Source: Agmasoma carcini (nom. nud.) (taxonomy: Eukaryota > Microsporidia > Thelohaniidae). Taken from it: a DNA stretch of 64,000 nt. Under the pieces are notes generated by a model that was not told where the DNA came from, did no database searches, and saw nothing but the letters and a program-made list of their open reading frames with translations. Position 1 is the first letter of the stretch. Every line of letters starts with the position of its first letter. Where the stretch lies: contig JAOXFI010000023.1 in assembly GCA_029232285.1 (NCBI GenBank), positions 1 to 64,000 of the forward strand. The letters are read 5' to 3'. The position numbers and the translations under genes were made by a program. Of the stretch, positions 49,232-61,159 are shown piece by piece.

Positions 49232-50029
49232 ATGGAAAATCTTGGATTCAACATAAACAGCTTAGAAACTGATATGTCACAAACGAACATTGTTGCTGGA
49301 TGTGATGATCATATGGTAAGGGTTATGGAAGAGAATGAAGGTCAATTAAAAGTTATAAATGAGTTAAAAGGACATAGAACTTCAGTTACTGATGCTGTTT
49401 TTGTTAAAGATGGAAATTTTATTGTTAGTACTGATTATTCTGGTGTTTTGATTATTTGGAAGCTATCAAGTACTGGTTATGAGCTTAAAGCTGAGAAACA
49501 TGTTTTTGAAGGTATTATTTTAAGTATATCAGTTAGATCAAGTGACGATTCATTTACGGTTTATTGTGGATGTTCTGATGGTACTTTAAGGATTTTAAGC
49601 TATGATTCTTTCTTAAATTGTACAGAGAAGAGTAAAGTTTTGTCTCGTCAGTCGCTTACTTCTGTTTCTTGCAATGATAAATTTGTGGGTGTTGGTTGTG
49701 CTGATTTTCAAGTTTATGTTGGTGGTGATGAAATGGAATCGTATAATTATTGTGATTCGATTGTACATAGTGTGTCAGTTAATCCGACTATGAATGATTA
49801 TTGTTTGTTTGTAAGTGGACATGATGATGGAAGTATGTTTGTTAATAAGATTGTTGATGGTACGCTTATGAAGCAGGAGATTAAGCTTGATGGACCTGTT
49901 CAGAATGTTAAGTGGTCGAATGATGGATTTTCTGTTACTGTTGGTTATGGAGATGCTAAGGTAAAGACTTTTATACCTGATGAAGATGATAATTACAAAG
50001 AGCTTGAGATGACAAATAATAATGAATAA
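49232..50029 (+). CDS. SEC13: COPII/nucleoporin WD protein Sec13
   Basis: A 265-residue WD40 protein. Blades can be followed from NIVAGCDDHMVRVME through ELKGHRTSVTDAVFVKDGNF, VSTDYSGVLIIWKL, SISVRSSDDSFTVYCGCSDG and LDGPVQNVKWSNDGFSVTVG to YGDAKVKTFIPDEDDNYKEL. The last part (GPVQNVKWS...GDAKVK.F......W/Y.EL) matches the Sec13 C-terminus ([27 protein letters not shown]). Sec13 acts with Sec31 in ER-to-Golgi COPII coats and in the Nup84-type nuclear pore complex. It is about 30 residues shorter than yeast Sec13. The start follows AAATTTTTTTTACC. Confidence 0.85.
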   Translation: MENLGFNINSLETDMSQTNIVAGCDDHMVRVMEENEGQLKVINELKGHRTSVTDAVFVKDGNFIVSTDYSGVLIIWKLSSTGYELKAEKHVFEGIILSISVRSSDDSFTVYCGCSDGTLRILSYDSFLNCTEKSKVLSRQSLTSVSCNDKFVGVGCADFQVYVGGDEMESYNYCDSIVHSVSVNPTMNDYCLFVSGHDDGSMFVNKIVDGTLMKQEIKLDGPVQNVKWSNDGFSVTVGYGDAKVKTFIPDEDDNYKELEMTNNNE

Positions 50030-50333
50030 AAGATTTTTGAAAAAAAATGAATTATTGAAATATTTTTTTGTTGAATTTAAGAAATTTTGAAATATTTTAT
50101 TATAAAATTTAAGTATTATAAAATTTATCTATCTAATTTCAAAGTTTTTATATCAACCAGTAAATATATTTTTATTGTTTTTATCATTATTTCCTATATA
50201 TTTGCATATATTTAAACCAATAAATAAATTTAAAAATTTATTGAATAAAAAATATTATAGAAAGATGTAAAATATTTAAAATTAGATAGATAATTTAAAA
50301 ATGATGTATTATTTAAATAAAAATTAATTTATT

Positions 50334-51644
50334 TTAACTGCTTATAGCATTAGAACGACCAACTTTGCCATTTTTTCTTAATTTAGGAGTGTTTGTAGTA
50401 GTATTTCTTAAAAAATAAGTTTTTTGACCTTTTGAATTATTTACTGAAGTTTTTGTAGAATTTTCAATGGTTTGTTTTGTAAATTTTTCAAAGGTTTGTT
50501 CTTCATTAGAAAAAACTTTTTTAGGTGTAAATATATTTTTTTCTTCAGTTAATTTTAATTTTGGTGAGATAGTAAGATTTTCATTATTTATATCAAGGCT
50601 CGTAGGTTGAAACTCTTTTGACTTGATGGTTTGAATTTCAGAATTAGACTTGAGTGATATTTTATTTTGAGATTTTAAAATATCTTTAATTGAATTTGAA
50701 GGATTATTGTTGATCAAATTATTTTCAGTATCATCATAATTTTTTAAAGATTGACTATTTTTTGATTCTTCATTGTTATTTAAAGTTAAACTATTATCAC
50801 TAGATTCAGTTGTTTTTAAGTTAGTTGAAGTTAAATTATTATCACCAATTTTGTTTGTTCTTGCTTCATTATTAGTTGAACCTGTGCCATCATCAACATA
50901 TTTGATTACCTTTGCTCTTTTATTAGTCGAATTTGGGCCATTATCACTAGATTTGATTATTTTTACTCCTTTATTAGTTGAACTTGTGGCATTATCACCA
51001 GATTTGGTCACTTTTACTTCGTTATTAACTGAATTTGTGGCATTATCACCAGATTTGGTCACTTTTACTTCGTTATTAACTGAATTTGTGGCATTATCAC
51101 CAGATTTAATCACCTTTACTCCTTTATTAGTTGAACTTGTGCCATTATCACCAGATTTGGTCACTTTTACCGCTTTACTAGTTGAACCTGTGCCATTATC
51201 ACCAGATTTGGTCACCTTTGCTCCTTTATTAGTTGAACTTGTGCCATTATCACCAGATTTGGTCACTTTTACTTCGTTATTAACTGAATTTATGCTATTA
51301 TCACCAGATTTGGTCACCTTTGCTCCATTATTTTTTGAACTTGTGCTATTATCACCAGATTTAGTCACTTTTGCCCTCTTATTAGTTGAACCTGTGCCAT
51401 TATCACCAGATTTAGTCACCTTTGCTTCTTTGTTAGTTGAATTTATGCTATTATGACCAGCTTTAGTCACTTTTACTCTTTTGTTAGTTGAACCTGTGCC
51501 ATTATCACCAGATTTAGTCACCTTTACTTTAGTTGAAGTATTTTTACTTAAATTATAACTTTTTGAATTTCTATTGTAATAATAAGATACAATAGAAAGT
51601 AATAAAATTGATGTTAAAATATAAATAAATATTTTAGATTTCAT
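50334..51644 (-). CDS. Signal-anchored protein of 17-residue tandem repeats
   Basis: A 436-residue protein. Residues about 5-22 are hydrophobic (FIYILTSILLLSIVSYYY) and would act as a signal peptide or signal anchor. Residues about 38-280 consist of about 14 tandem copies of a 17-residue unit, e.g. EVKVTKSGDNATNSVNN, with variation mainly at positions 1-2 and 12-17. Nearly every unit has an N-x-T or N-x-S sequon (DNGT, DNAT, DNST) and many Ser/Thr. The C-terminal 150 residues are polar and end in a basic segment (TPKLRKNGKVGRSN). It is probably secreted or surface-exposed (spore wall or host-facing), but that is inference. The start follows TTTTTTTTGAAATTTCCCAT. Confidence 0.78.
   Translation of the reverse strand: MKSKIFIYILTSILLLSIVSYYYNRNSKSYNLSKNTSTKVKVTKSGDNGTGSTNKRVKVTKAGHNSINSTNKEAKVTKSGDNGTGSTNKRAKVTKSGDNSTSSKNNGAKVTKSGDNSINSVNNEVKVTKSGDNGTSSTNKGAKVTKSGDNGTGSTSKAVKVTKSGDNGTSSTNKGVKVIKSGDNATNSVNNEVKVTKSGDNATNSVNNEVKVTKSGDNATSSTNKGVKIIKSSDNGPNSTNKRAKVIKYVDDGTGSTNNEARTNKIGDNNLTSTNLKTTESSDNSLTLNNNEESKNSQSLKNYDDTENNLINNNPSNSIKDILKSQNKISLKSNSEIQTIKSKEFQPTSLDINNENLTISPKLKLTEEKNIFTPKKVFSNEEQTFEKFTKQTIENSTKTSVNNSKGQKTYFLRNTTTNTPKLRKNGKVGRSNAISS
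50870..51545 (-). repeat. 51-bp coding minisatellite
   Basis: The repeat array of the gene above at the DNA level. Adjacent units around 51000-51110 are nearly identical over 51 bp, suggesting recent expansion or homogenisation; outer units are more diverged. Confidence 0.93.
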
Positions 51645-52322
51645 ATGGGAAATTTCAAAAAAATTTTTTTTATATTTTTATCTAAGATAATTTAGAAATC
51701 ATAATTTAGAATATCAATTTAAAATATCAATTTAGAATGTTTTTATATCATAATTTAGAATATCAATTTAAAATATCATAATTTAGAATATTTTTATATC
51801 ATAATTTAGAATATTTTTACATCAATTTTTAAATCATAATTTTAATCTTAAGGATTGATATTTTTATTTTATCAACATTTTGTGATGAATGGAAGTAATG
51901 GTTAATTAAACTATAACATATTATTGTTAAACAAATATTTATATCATTCTTAACACTAATTAACAATAGATATTCTTTAATATAATTTAAAGTTATAATA
52001 TATGACTTTTTTTAATAGGAAATGTTATTTTATACAATTTTCGAATATACATATCAATATTCAAATATTTTATATCAAAATTAAATATATTTGTAGGTGG
52101 ATATGGAAAGTTTGCAAGTATGTGAAATATTTGTAATTGGATAGATATAAAAATTATCTTGACATAATTCATAATATGTCAACTGTCTTATATTAAGGTA
52201 TAATTATTATATTTTTATTTTATTATATCATCATGTTTCATAACTTAGCATATTTAATAAATTAATTTTATTTGTTTATTATTAAAATATTTTATTTATA
52301 TAAATTTTGAAAAAAATAATTT
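51645..52322. other. Gene-free divergent spacer
   Basis: AT-rich with a dispersed short unit (ATCATAATTTAGAATAT) repeated several times at 51690-51830. No gene is supported. Confidence 0.6.
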
Positions 52323-52733
52323 ATGATTTTATTATTATGGATGCATTTATTAAAAGGAATAAATGTTAAAAAAGAAACTATTTTATATGTTTTTCCTTGT
52401 ATAAGGTCAATTTCATTCGATGATGTTGTTTTTAAAGAAATAGCTGCTGAAAATAAAATAAATCTCAAATATTCTATTAAATCACTATCAGAATTAATTA
52501 GTTTAAAAGAAGAATCACTCGATTATAATAATGAAATAATAATACATATTGATCATTATAGAAATATTAGCAATATGTTCACTATTGGTATTCATGATGA
52601 AGATAACATTAATGTATATGCTGAATGTGTATTTGATTTTTATAATATAAGTGAATTTTATTATAATAAGTTTGAATATCATGATCCACCTTTGAAGTAT
52701 TCAAATTCTTTTCTTTCCTTAAAAAAGAAATAA
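52323..52733 (+). CDS. Hypothetical protein, 136 aa
   Basis: Starts MILLLWMHLLKGINVKKETI, a short hydrophobic head that could be a weak signal peptide. The rest has mixed, protein-like composition (IRSISFDDVVFKEIAAENKI, EIIIHIDHYRNISNMF) and ends in SLKKK. The start is preceded by AAATTTTGAAAAAAATAATTT. No family was recognised. It stands alone between the repeat-protein gene and a Tc1 element; its composition is not that of a transposase. Confidence 0.6.
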   Translation: MILLLWMHLLKGINVKKETILYVFPCIRSISFDDVVFKEIAAENKINLKYSIKSLSELISLKEESLDYNNEIIIHIDHYRNISNMFTIGIHDEDNINVYAECVFDFYNISEFYYNKFEYHDPPLKYSNSFLSLKKK

Positions 52734-52948
52734 TATTAGTTATGGTAATATACAGTGTTGGGAATAAAAAATATGAAGTTTTTTTCAAAGTGTTAAATTA
52801 TTTTACAAATATAAACAAAAACGCTTTAATGGTAATAAATGTTTATAATTTTTGTCATATTATTGGATATATAAAGGTTATGAATATTTTTGAAACCCTA
52901 TATTTTTCTTTATAAATAGATTGAACTTTCTTACATAAATTATATATA

Positions 52949-54161
52949 CAGTACTCCAAAAAGTTCATTCAAAAACTGTAAATTTTTGAATAAAAATTAA
53001 TTTGAGTTTAATAGTTAAATATATCTATGCTATTTTTATTTTTAAATAGCTCATTTTATATAAACTCTTTTAATAAAATTTTAATCAAAAACCGGATAAT
53101 TTTATTTAATATTATGTATGATCACCTTTTGTCACGATAATTTCTTTAATTCTGTCACTCATAGAATCAACTAGTGTTTTACAATATAAGAATCAAATTG
53201 TAATATTTTCACCAATTTTTGATATTAAATGCGTCTCGTTTTTAAAAACAACATTTCTTAGTTTTTGCTTAAAACAAGCTCATAGACGTTATATAGGGTA
53301 AAATTTAAACTCTATGAAAGCCATTCTAACACCTCAATGTTCATATATTCAAAAAACTCTGATGCTATCTTATTTTTATGCTTTGGAACACTGTCTTATT
53401 GAATTTTATATTTTAAATATTAAAATTTTCTTGCACTTTCATTTAAATTATTGCTTAATATTTGAGTATAACATAGTAGATTTAAAAACACGAAATTTCT
53501 ACTCATACAATCCCAAACAAATATTTTATTTTTACCAAATTTAACAGTTTCATTTATAGGCGTTGATTTTCAATTTTTAATCAATTTTTGACTCTTAGTG
53601 TCAATATAAATGTTAGAAACTTTCATCAGAAAAAAAACTAATATCGGAAAGGTTGTCTTTACTTCCAATTAGTCACATTTTTGCAAATTTTCCTATAGGA
53701 AAAGACAACACTTTCATCACAGATACTCACATTAGATTCGTCTTCAATAATTTTTTGATATTACGGCATGTAGCGTAAGGTTTTTATTGATAATCTTTAT
53801 TTTAATTTGATATTGCTGATATCAATTAATTTCTTCCTGCCACCACCACTTTTTATTTCATCCTCTTTATCATTCTTGTATTTTCTAACGTGATCTTGTA
53901 TTGTAGATCTCTTTAAGTCGGTTTTTACATTGATTTCGCATATTGAAAACCCATATAAAATACCTGAAAAATTCAACTTTTGTCGAATTAAAAAACATGT
54001 TTACCCATTATGGTATTTGTTTTGTGGTTTTAATTTAAAATTTTATCAAAAGAGTTCAATAAATTATAAAATAAAATAGATAAACTCAAATTAATTTTTA
54101 TTTAAAAATTTACAGTTTTTAAACAAATTTTTTTGGGGTGTCTAGTTTTTTTGGAGTATTG
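52949..54161 (-). mobile_element. Tc1-type DNA transposon, end to end, 1213 bp
   Basis: Ends are TA|CAGTACTCCAAAAAG on the left and GGAGTATTG|TA on the right. The inverted repeats share AAAAACTGTAAATTTTT, AATAAAAATTAATTTGAGTT and TAAACTCTTTT over about 110 bp. The interior is the reverse complement of the transposase region of the 26363-27643 element: GATCTTGTATTGTAGATCTC and TTTTTACATTGATTTCGCATATT near 53890-53945 encode the helix-turn-helix (RSTIQDH region). Frames are broken throughout. Confidence 0.87.
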
Positions 54162-54342
54162 TATGACCAAATATGTTTAATATAAATTTAGATTGTGTAA
54201 GAAAGTGAATTTTCTCTATTTATTTTCTCCTTTCAGGTAGATGCATTATTATGATGAAAATAAAAGATGTAAAAACTCGCTTAGACTCTTAACATCAGTT
54301 ACATCCGTTTTTTATGAAAATTGGGTTATCAACTATATTAGA

Positions 54343-54482
54343 TAATATACACCTATACCATAATTTAACAATTATCATATTCCATTATAATTAATCCTTA
54401 TAAATTTAACAATTATCATATTCCATTATAATTAATCCTTATAAATTTAACAATTATCATATTCCATTATAATTCAACCTTT
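54343..54482. repeat. 40-bp tandem repeat, three units
   Basis: AATTTAACAATTATCATATT followed by CCATTATAATTAATCCTTAT is repeated three times with almost no change. The last unit diverges at its 3' end. Confidence 0.93.
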
Positions 54483-55370
54483 ATTTTATTAATTGAATAT
54501 CCTAAAATTTCAACCTTGAAATATAATTGATAATATCATTATTTCCAAATTAAGATTTTTTCTAAACAATTAATCCATTAGAGTTTTCTTATACGCTTTA
54601 AATACACTGGAATAAAAAACCCGAATTCCCCTAAAATGATTGAATTATTTAGCCTTAAAAACATTATTATTTTTCTCCCCATAAAATTAAAATTTTATTA
54701 GCCTTTTAGATATTAAAAGATGGTATAATAACAGTAAATTTTACAAAAAGATCAAAATATAAAATTGGGGTGATTGATTTAAAAATCAGTTAAACTTACC
54801 TATAAAATATAACTTTAAGAACTATCAATATGAATATTTATGTAAGGGGTGAATTAATAATTTTTGATTAAATTACACAAAAGATAATTTATAGCTATAA
54901 TATGTAGCTATAATATTTAGATTTAATATGTATCTATATTGTAGATTTAATATGTAGCTATATTGTAGATTTAAGCTAAATGACTGTGATAAGAATATAT
55001 TAATGTAAAGAAAATAGCTCAAGAGAGGTAATTTAATGCATTAATTGTATATCAGGTAAAGGATTAGTAGATGAAAGATTAATTTATATTGATCTTTTAA
55101 CACATATTTGTATATGAATGTTGTATAGATCAGTTTATTTTTCAACAAAGCAAAATCATATTTTTATGAAAATGATAATAATATAAAGATTGGCTAACTA
55201 AATCGAATCCATCTGGGTTATATAAATATAATATTGTAAAAATGGTCTAAAACACTTATAATATTATTTAAAAGTTGTTTCTATGATGATAATGGGTGTA
55301 AAGCTGTTAATAAAGCTGATGAATGTCTAATAAAATATTCATTAATATTTACCAGCAATTTTACAAAATT
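54483..55370. other. Gene-free AT-rich stretch
   Basis: No gene is supported. A small repeat (TATGTAGCTATATTGTAGATTTAA) occurs at about 54900-54980, in three to four imperfect units. Confidence 0.6.
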
Positions 55371-55374
55371 CGTA

Positions 55375-55690
55375 AAAATACAAAAGATGTATAAAAGATA
55401 TACAAAAGATATAAAAGATATAAAAGATATAAAAGATATATAAAAGATATACAAAAGATATATAACAATATATAAAAGATATATACAAAAGATATAAAAG
55501 ATATACAAAAGATATATAACTATATATAACAATATTTAAAAAATATATAAAAGATGTATAAAAGATATACAAAAGATGTATAAAAGATATACAAAAGATA
55601 TATACAAAAGATATACAAGATATACAAAAGATATACAAAAGATATATAAATAATATATAAAAGATATATAAATAATATATAAATAATTAC
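55375..55690. repeat. Minisatellite of AAAAGATATAC units
   Basis: About 310 bp of AAAAGATATA(C/T) units, 9-13 bp each. Antisense frames across it encode only I/Y/F/S/C low complexity. Confidence 0.93.
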
Positions 55691-55889
55691 CAAGAATTAA
55701 TCATTTTAGGTGTGTTCGTTTTTTACCTTCTATGTATTATGTTTATATGATATTTAATTTTAGATCAAAATCAACAATTATTTAGATTTTTTAATCTCTT
55801 TTTTATTAAAGTTTGATTTTTTTTCAAAGATTAATGGATCAAATTTAAAAAAATTGTGGTAAGTATAACAATCATACACTTTGATAAAA

Positions 55890-56012
55890 TGCTGAACATA
55901 ATACTTCTTAGATGGTGATGGTAAAAGTTTAAATAAGATGTTGTATTAGTGCTATTACGTACATCCTAACTTATATCTTTAAGAAGTGTCTGTTTATCTA
56001 CCAGAAATGAAT
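55890..56012 (-). repeat. Partial copy 4 of the SINE-like repeat
   Basis: TTAGTGCTATTACGTACATCC, AACTTATATCTTTAAGAAGTG and the preceding TCTTAGATGGTGATGG match copies 5 and 6 (minus orientation). The copy stops abruptly at about 56012, where an unrelated repeat begins. Confidence 0.75.
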
Positions 56013-56013
56013 T

Positions 56014-56095
56014 TCTCAAAATCAAAATTATTCTCAAAATCAAGGTTATCCTCAAAATCAATGTTATCCTCAAAATCAAGGTTATCCGTAATTCA
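56014..56095 (+). pseudogene. Fragment of a PQNQGY-repeat protein
   Basis: An 18-bp unit (CTCAAAATCAAGGTTATC) is repeated four times. In one frame it reads SQNQNY, SQNQGY, PQNQCY, PQNQGYP and then stops. Tandem PQNQGY units look like the N-terminal tail of a secreted or membrane protein, so this is probably a small gene fragment stranded next to the SINE-like copy. It could also be a chance reading of a minisatellite. Confidence 0.4.
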
Positions 56096-56667
56096 TTATT
56101 TTATTTATTAAAGCAGTAACACATAAAACAGATAAAAAAATAATTTATGTCTTTCCAGTTCTTAAAACAGACCTTTAGAATACAAAAGATGATTCAATCA
56201 TAATATAAATATAACCAACAAGCTTTTATGATAAAAATAAACTTACTGTGTATGATGAAACAGTCTTTGAATTTTTAGATCAAAAAAAAAATTTATTTAA
56301 AAAAATTACAATCCATTTTTGTTTCATTCTTTATAATACATTTTGAAAAGGAGAGAAGATATTTTAAAAACTTATAATATATATTGTATTAATTATCATA
56401 AAAAGAAAGTATTAATTTTTTGATAATATTTGATAATTTGAATATTTGAATTATTTGAATATTTGAATATTTGAATTTTTTGAATTAATTGAATTAATTG
56501 AATTATTTGATTATTTGATTATTTGATTATTTGATTATTTGAATATTTAAATATTTAAATTTACAAATATTCAGTTCTGATCTACTCCTTTATTATTAAT
56601 AAACAAAGAATTTTATTTGTTTATCTTTTTATTAAATTTTTTAATAAATAAAAAAAATATTTCATCC
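56096..56667. other. Gene-free stretch with a TTTGAATA microsatellite
   Basis: Short alternating units (TTTGAATA, TTGAATTAA, TTTGATTA) fill about 56430-56560. No gene is seen in the rest. Confidence 0.65.
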
Positions 56668-56805
56668 ATGATGCTTTCTTCTAACGAAAAGACTTGGATG
56701 ATAATTCTAATTGCATGCTTATTCTTGCTATTCACATTCTACTTTGGATATATTAACTATTTTAAGACTAAACAACCAGAATCTAATCTTTATACTACAC
56801 AATAA
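56668..56805 (+). CDS. Single-pass membrane microprotein, 45 aa
   Basis: From the ATG at 56668 the protein has a short polar N-terminus (MMLSSNEKTW), one strong hydrophobic segment (MIILIACLFLLFTFYFGYI) and a polar tail (KTKQPESNLYTTQ). The start follows AAAAAAAATATTTCATCC, a plausible context. An N-in tail or small ER/Golgi subunit is possible, but no family was recognised. It is the only gene candidate between 54.2 and 61.6 kb. Confidence 0.5.
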   Translation: MMLSSNEKTWMIILIACLFLLFTFYFGYINYFKTKQPESNLYTTQ

Positions 56806-57269
56806 TAAGTCTTGATGTAATTACATACAAATAAATATTTAACTAACTAACTAACTAATTGTATATTTTGAATATTGGAATTCTCATAGAAAATATCGAA
56901 TTACAACTAAATTTATAAAATGGCTTATGTACGTTGTTTTGAAAAACTATTTTATAAGAACAAGACATAGTAAATTTATAATACCATGATTGTTCATTGT
57001 GGGGAACATTCATAATCAATGATAGCAGATGAATAGAGAGTTAGGAGGTGTCATTAAATACCATTTATCACAGATATGAACATAAGATTATCAATCGTTT
57101 ATATAATTTTATCAACCTTCATGATACAAGTGTAAATACACAATCTATTTTATGAGCTTATGAAGGAAAGGGTATTAAAAATGAAAGTTATAATTCATAT
57201 CGTATCATTACATCTTTTAATATAAAATTAAATTTGATTATTTTTAAAAAATCTCTAGAGGGAGACTAC

Positions 57270-57800
57270 TTTATAAAGAGCTTTTGTAACTGATATGAGC
57301 CTTGTAACTGATATGAGTCATTGTAACTGATATGAGCCTTGTAACTGATATGAGTCATTGAAACTGCTGATATGGGTCATTGAAACTGATATGATCCATT
57401 GTAACTGATATGAGCCTTGTAGCTGATGTGAGTCATTGTAACTGATGTGAGTCATTGTAACTGATGTGAGTCATTGTAACTGCTGATATGAGTCATTGTA
57501 ACTGATGTGAGTCATTGTAACTGATATGAGTCATTGTAGCTGATGTGAGCCATTGTAACTGATATGAGTCATTGTAACTGCTGATATGAGTCATTGTAAC
57601 TGCTGATATGAGTCATTGAAACAGTCATTGTAACTGATATGAGCCATTGAAACAGTCATTGTAACTGATATGAGTCATTGTAGCTGATATGAGCCATTGA
57701 AACAGTCATTGTAACTGATATGAGCCATTGAAACAGTCATTGTAACTGATATGAGTCATTGTAACTGACACGAGTCATTGAAACTACTGACACGAGTCTT
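57270..57800. repeat. Minisatellite of TGTAACTGATATGAGTCAT units
   Basis: About 25 imperfect units, mainly 19 bp, with variants carrying an extra CTG, an AAACAG insertion or TGATGTGAG. No open frame of note crosses it. Confidence 0.95.
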
Positions 57801-60800
57801 TGAAATATATTTTATATTCTTCATAGCTGTTATTAAAAAACAGTTAGTTAAACTTATTATAACATCTTAATGTTTGTCTTATGTAAATATAAAATAAATT
57901 TATTTCTCTTTAAATTTACAAACCAATAATTGAAAATATTTGTTTAAAAATTATAATAAAGGATTAGAAGAAAGCAGAGAACTTTATTGTTCTATCTCAG
58001 CATTTATACATTCAAAAAGATAAATTGTAACGAACCTAAAATATTAGATATATAAATAATATGTAACACAATCCAATTGTTATATGTGGATGAAATAATG
58101 TCAATTTGTATCAATTGATTGCTATATAAAGAATATGTAAACATACTCAAATTATTTTTTGTATTTTTATATTTTTATATTTTTATATTTTTGTATTTTT
58201 GTATTTTTGTATTTTTGTATGATCAGTGAAAAAAATCTAGATATTTTAAAATCAAGGATGGGTTCAAAAGTTTAATATACCATTAAAAAATATGCAGAGT
58301 ATTTGGTAAACTTCTATACATTTGTAAATATTATGGTCTTAACACTTTCTTGACTAGCTCTTAAGGTTTTAAATGTAAATAGATTTAAGATCAATTGAAT
58401 TATTAATCTTTATGTAACTATGTGGGTTGTTCTTCTGAAATCGTGGTTCTCTATTGAATAATAGTTTTATATTTCCTTTTTTGTAAATAATTTTATAAAC
58501 AATTTTATAAATAGTTTTATATTCCTTTTTTGTAAATAGTTTTATATTCCTTTTTTATAAATAATTTTATATTCCTTTTTATCAACTTGATATAACTAGC
58601 GTTTGTCATCGAATTGCCTTATTACAATATAATTGTTACCTATTACTAAGCAACTTTGAACATAATGATCATTATTTAACCTTTAAAAGCTTTAACTAGA
58701 ATATTAATGTCATTAAGCATAATGCTTGTATTTGTATAGTTAAGGATCTACCATGAAAGAAAAAAAATTTGAATCTAGTACTTTTTTTTCATATATATTA
58801 TTATAAAATATTTCTTTTTTTATATTGTCCTTCCACATCCAATCAAGTAATAGGATTTTAATAAACTGAGACAAGAACCCATCATATTTTTAAATATTTT
58901 GACCATGAATTATATCATTAATATAAATATAGCTACGACATTCTTAACATAATTTAAGCTATGGTTGAATAAAAGGATTTAGATCATTAATATAAATATA
59001 GCTACGTCATATCATTGAACCTTCTCTGTATATATTGCTTATTATAGGTAAAAGAGTGGTTGTACTTCTATTTGTCACCAATTTGATAAAATATTTTGAG
59101 TGTGAGTGTGATGTATTAACAAAATACTTATCCTTTTATATTAGTACTCTTCTTCTATGATGATTGTTTATATTTAAACAAATATTCATCAAGTTGACAA
59201 ACCACATAGAAAAATTTGTTAAAAAATATATTTTTTATTTTTTATTTGTACAACCCTTAGACAAATTAAGTTCGAGAATAGTTGTAGCTTGTGGAACAAT
59301 TGAAAACATAAAATATAACCGTTTCTTTTTAAATAGTTAGTTAGTTTTGTAGTAAATAATAGTTAACTTTTTTAAAAAGGTTGTTACAAATGAGATAGTC
59401 ACAATTTTTGAATAATAATTTTATTTCAATATCATTCCAGATCAATACAAATTCATTTTCAAAATTTTATTTGAATGAATGTTTAAACATAAAAAGTATT
59501 TAAAAATAGAAAGGATTATATAATTTCTATTAAAGCACCATCTTCTATCAACTTAAGTTAAATACACATAAGATAATGGTGTAAAGATAATTTGAGATTT
59601 AAAAAGGAGAGAATTTTAAGATGAAATAAAAATCATAAAATTTTAAATAATTTAAAATTTTATGATAATAAAGTGGTTGGTTTTTTACATCTTTAATAGA
59701 AAGCAAATTTAATGATCAAATTCAAACTAATAAGTATATACTTACATGGAACAAGGATGTTTAATATAAAACGTAAAAGATTGTGCTGGTATATTTGAAA
59801 ATACATTGATATCATTATAAAGATTTATCAGTTAAATCCAGTTTTTAAGAAAGAGGTCAAGGAATGGTTTTATAGTTGAATCTAACTGTTTGGAACAGAG
59901 AAGTGAAGAAAATATAGATATATATATAGGAAGTATAAAATGTAAATTTAATTGAAGAAATCTAATTTAATTGGAGAAATCTTATTTAATTGGAGAAATG
60001 TAAATTTAATTGAATAAATCTAATTTATATGAAGAAATCTAATTTATGAAAATATTGCATTTTAATAATCACAATTTTATTATTTCTATATTTTAATTTT
60101 TCTAATGAAAACGAACAAAATTATGATTTTAGTCACACATACATAATGTATTTATAAGCCATCCATAAATTTGGTAAAGATAAATCCTTTTCTTGAAATT
60201 GTAAATATAACTCTTCTTTTAGTTACGTGTGTTGTAGAAACAATCGTTAGTTAAAGCATGATTTATTAATAAATTTTGTTATTTAAGTATCTCCTAAAAC
60301 ATCAATTCCTCTTATCATTTAATCCTGGTGTTTTAATGCTTTTTGAGATAAGCAATACACGCATCCATGTATAATTCAAGTCATATAAAGCCTTACCAAT
60401 ATATTAACATTAAATTTATATAAAAAATTTGTTTTAATTCACCTAAGGTTATAAGAGAATTCATTCAAATATAATTTGGTCAAACTCTACCACTACCTTT
60501 TTATTCTTGGTAAAACTTTTCTTTTTTTTGAGTGTCATACTTTTTGTTGCAACACTTAAGCTTGATTAAAATTCAACTTCATTTATATTATATCCCACTT
60601 CAAATATTTTCTTTTGTGGGGTTATTTTTCATATCTGATTGGTAAAAATGTTTCATAATTTATAGATTCATAGATTTATAGATTTATAGGCGAAAATGAA
60701 TTGAAATACCATATTTACAATTATTAAGAATAATTATGTTATGAATCAATTAAAGATTTGTATCTATTAATGAAATACATACTAAGCTAATTGAGAATGA

Positions 60801-61150
60801 ATAATTGTATATTTTATAAAATTATTGATCTATAACCATAAGCCATAAGACTTGTGGAGGTAAAAACAAACTATAAACTATAAAATCAAAATTAAAAATT
60901 TAAAATTCAATAATTTTTAATTTTTAATTTTTCCATCTATTTAAGAGAACCGAATTTTCTAACATTTTGATTATATAGGTTAGTTTCTATAATAATATGC
61001 TTGCTCGATAAAAGTAGTATCAATGGGAAACCTATCTGTTTATTTACACGTATTCCTTAAGGAATATTGAGTATAAATCAACCCAGAAGATAAAAGTTCT
61101 TTATTTCAAGTAAAACCCTTGATATATAACGGTGAAAAAATTTAATATCT
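57801..61150. other. 3.3-kb gene desert with low-complexity tracts
   Basis: No coding region is supported on either strand. It holds an ATTTTT/GTATTTTT tract at 58155-58220, an ATTTTATATTCCTTTTT tract at about 58485-58580 and a roughly 20-bp TTTAATTGRAGAAATCTAA tract at about 59945-60045. The rest looks like featureless AT-rich DNA, possibly decayed transposons too old to read. Confidence 0.6.
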
Positions 61151-61159
61151 TAAATTATT

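Noticed and set aside
50773..51456. Plus-strand open frame of 227 codons
   Set aside because: It is the mirror image of the 51-bp repeat array of the minus-strand repeat protein. Repeats of a length divisible by three keep antisense frames open.
53314..53544. Plus-strand frame of 76 codons
   Set aside because: It is antisense to the decayed transposase in the Tc1 element at 52949-54161.
55281..55638. Minus-strand frames rich in Ile, Phe, Tyr and Cys
   Set aside because: They are translations of the AAAAGATATAC minisatellite.
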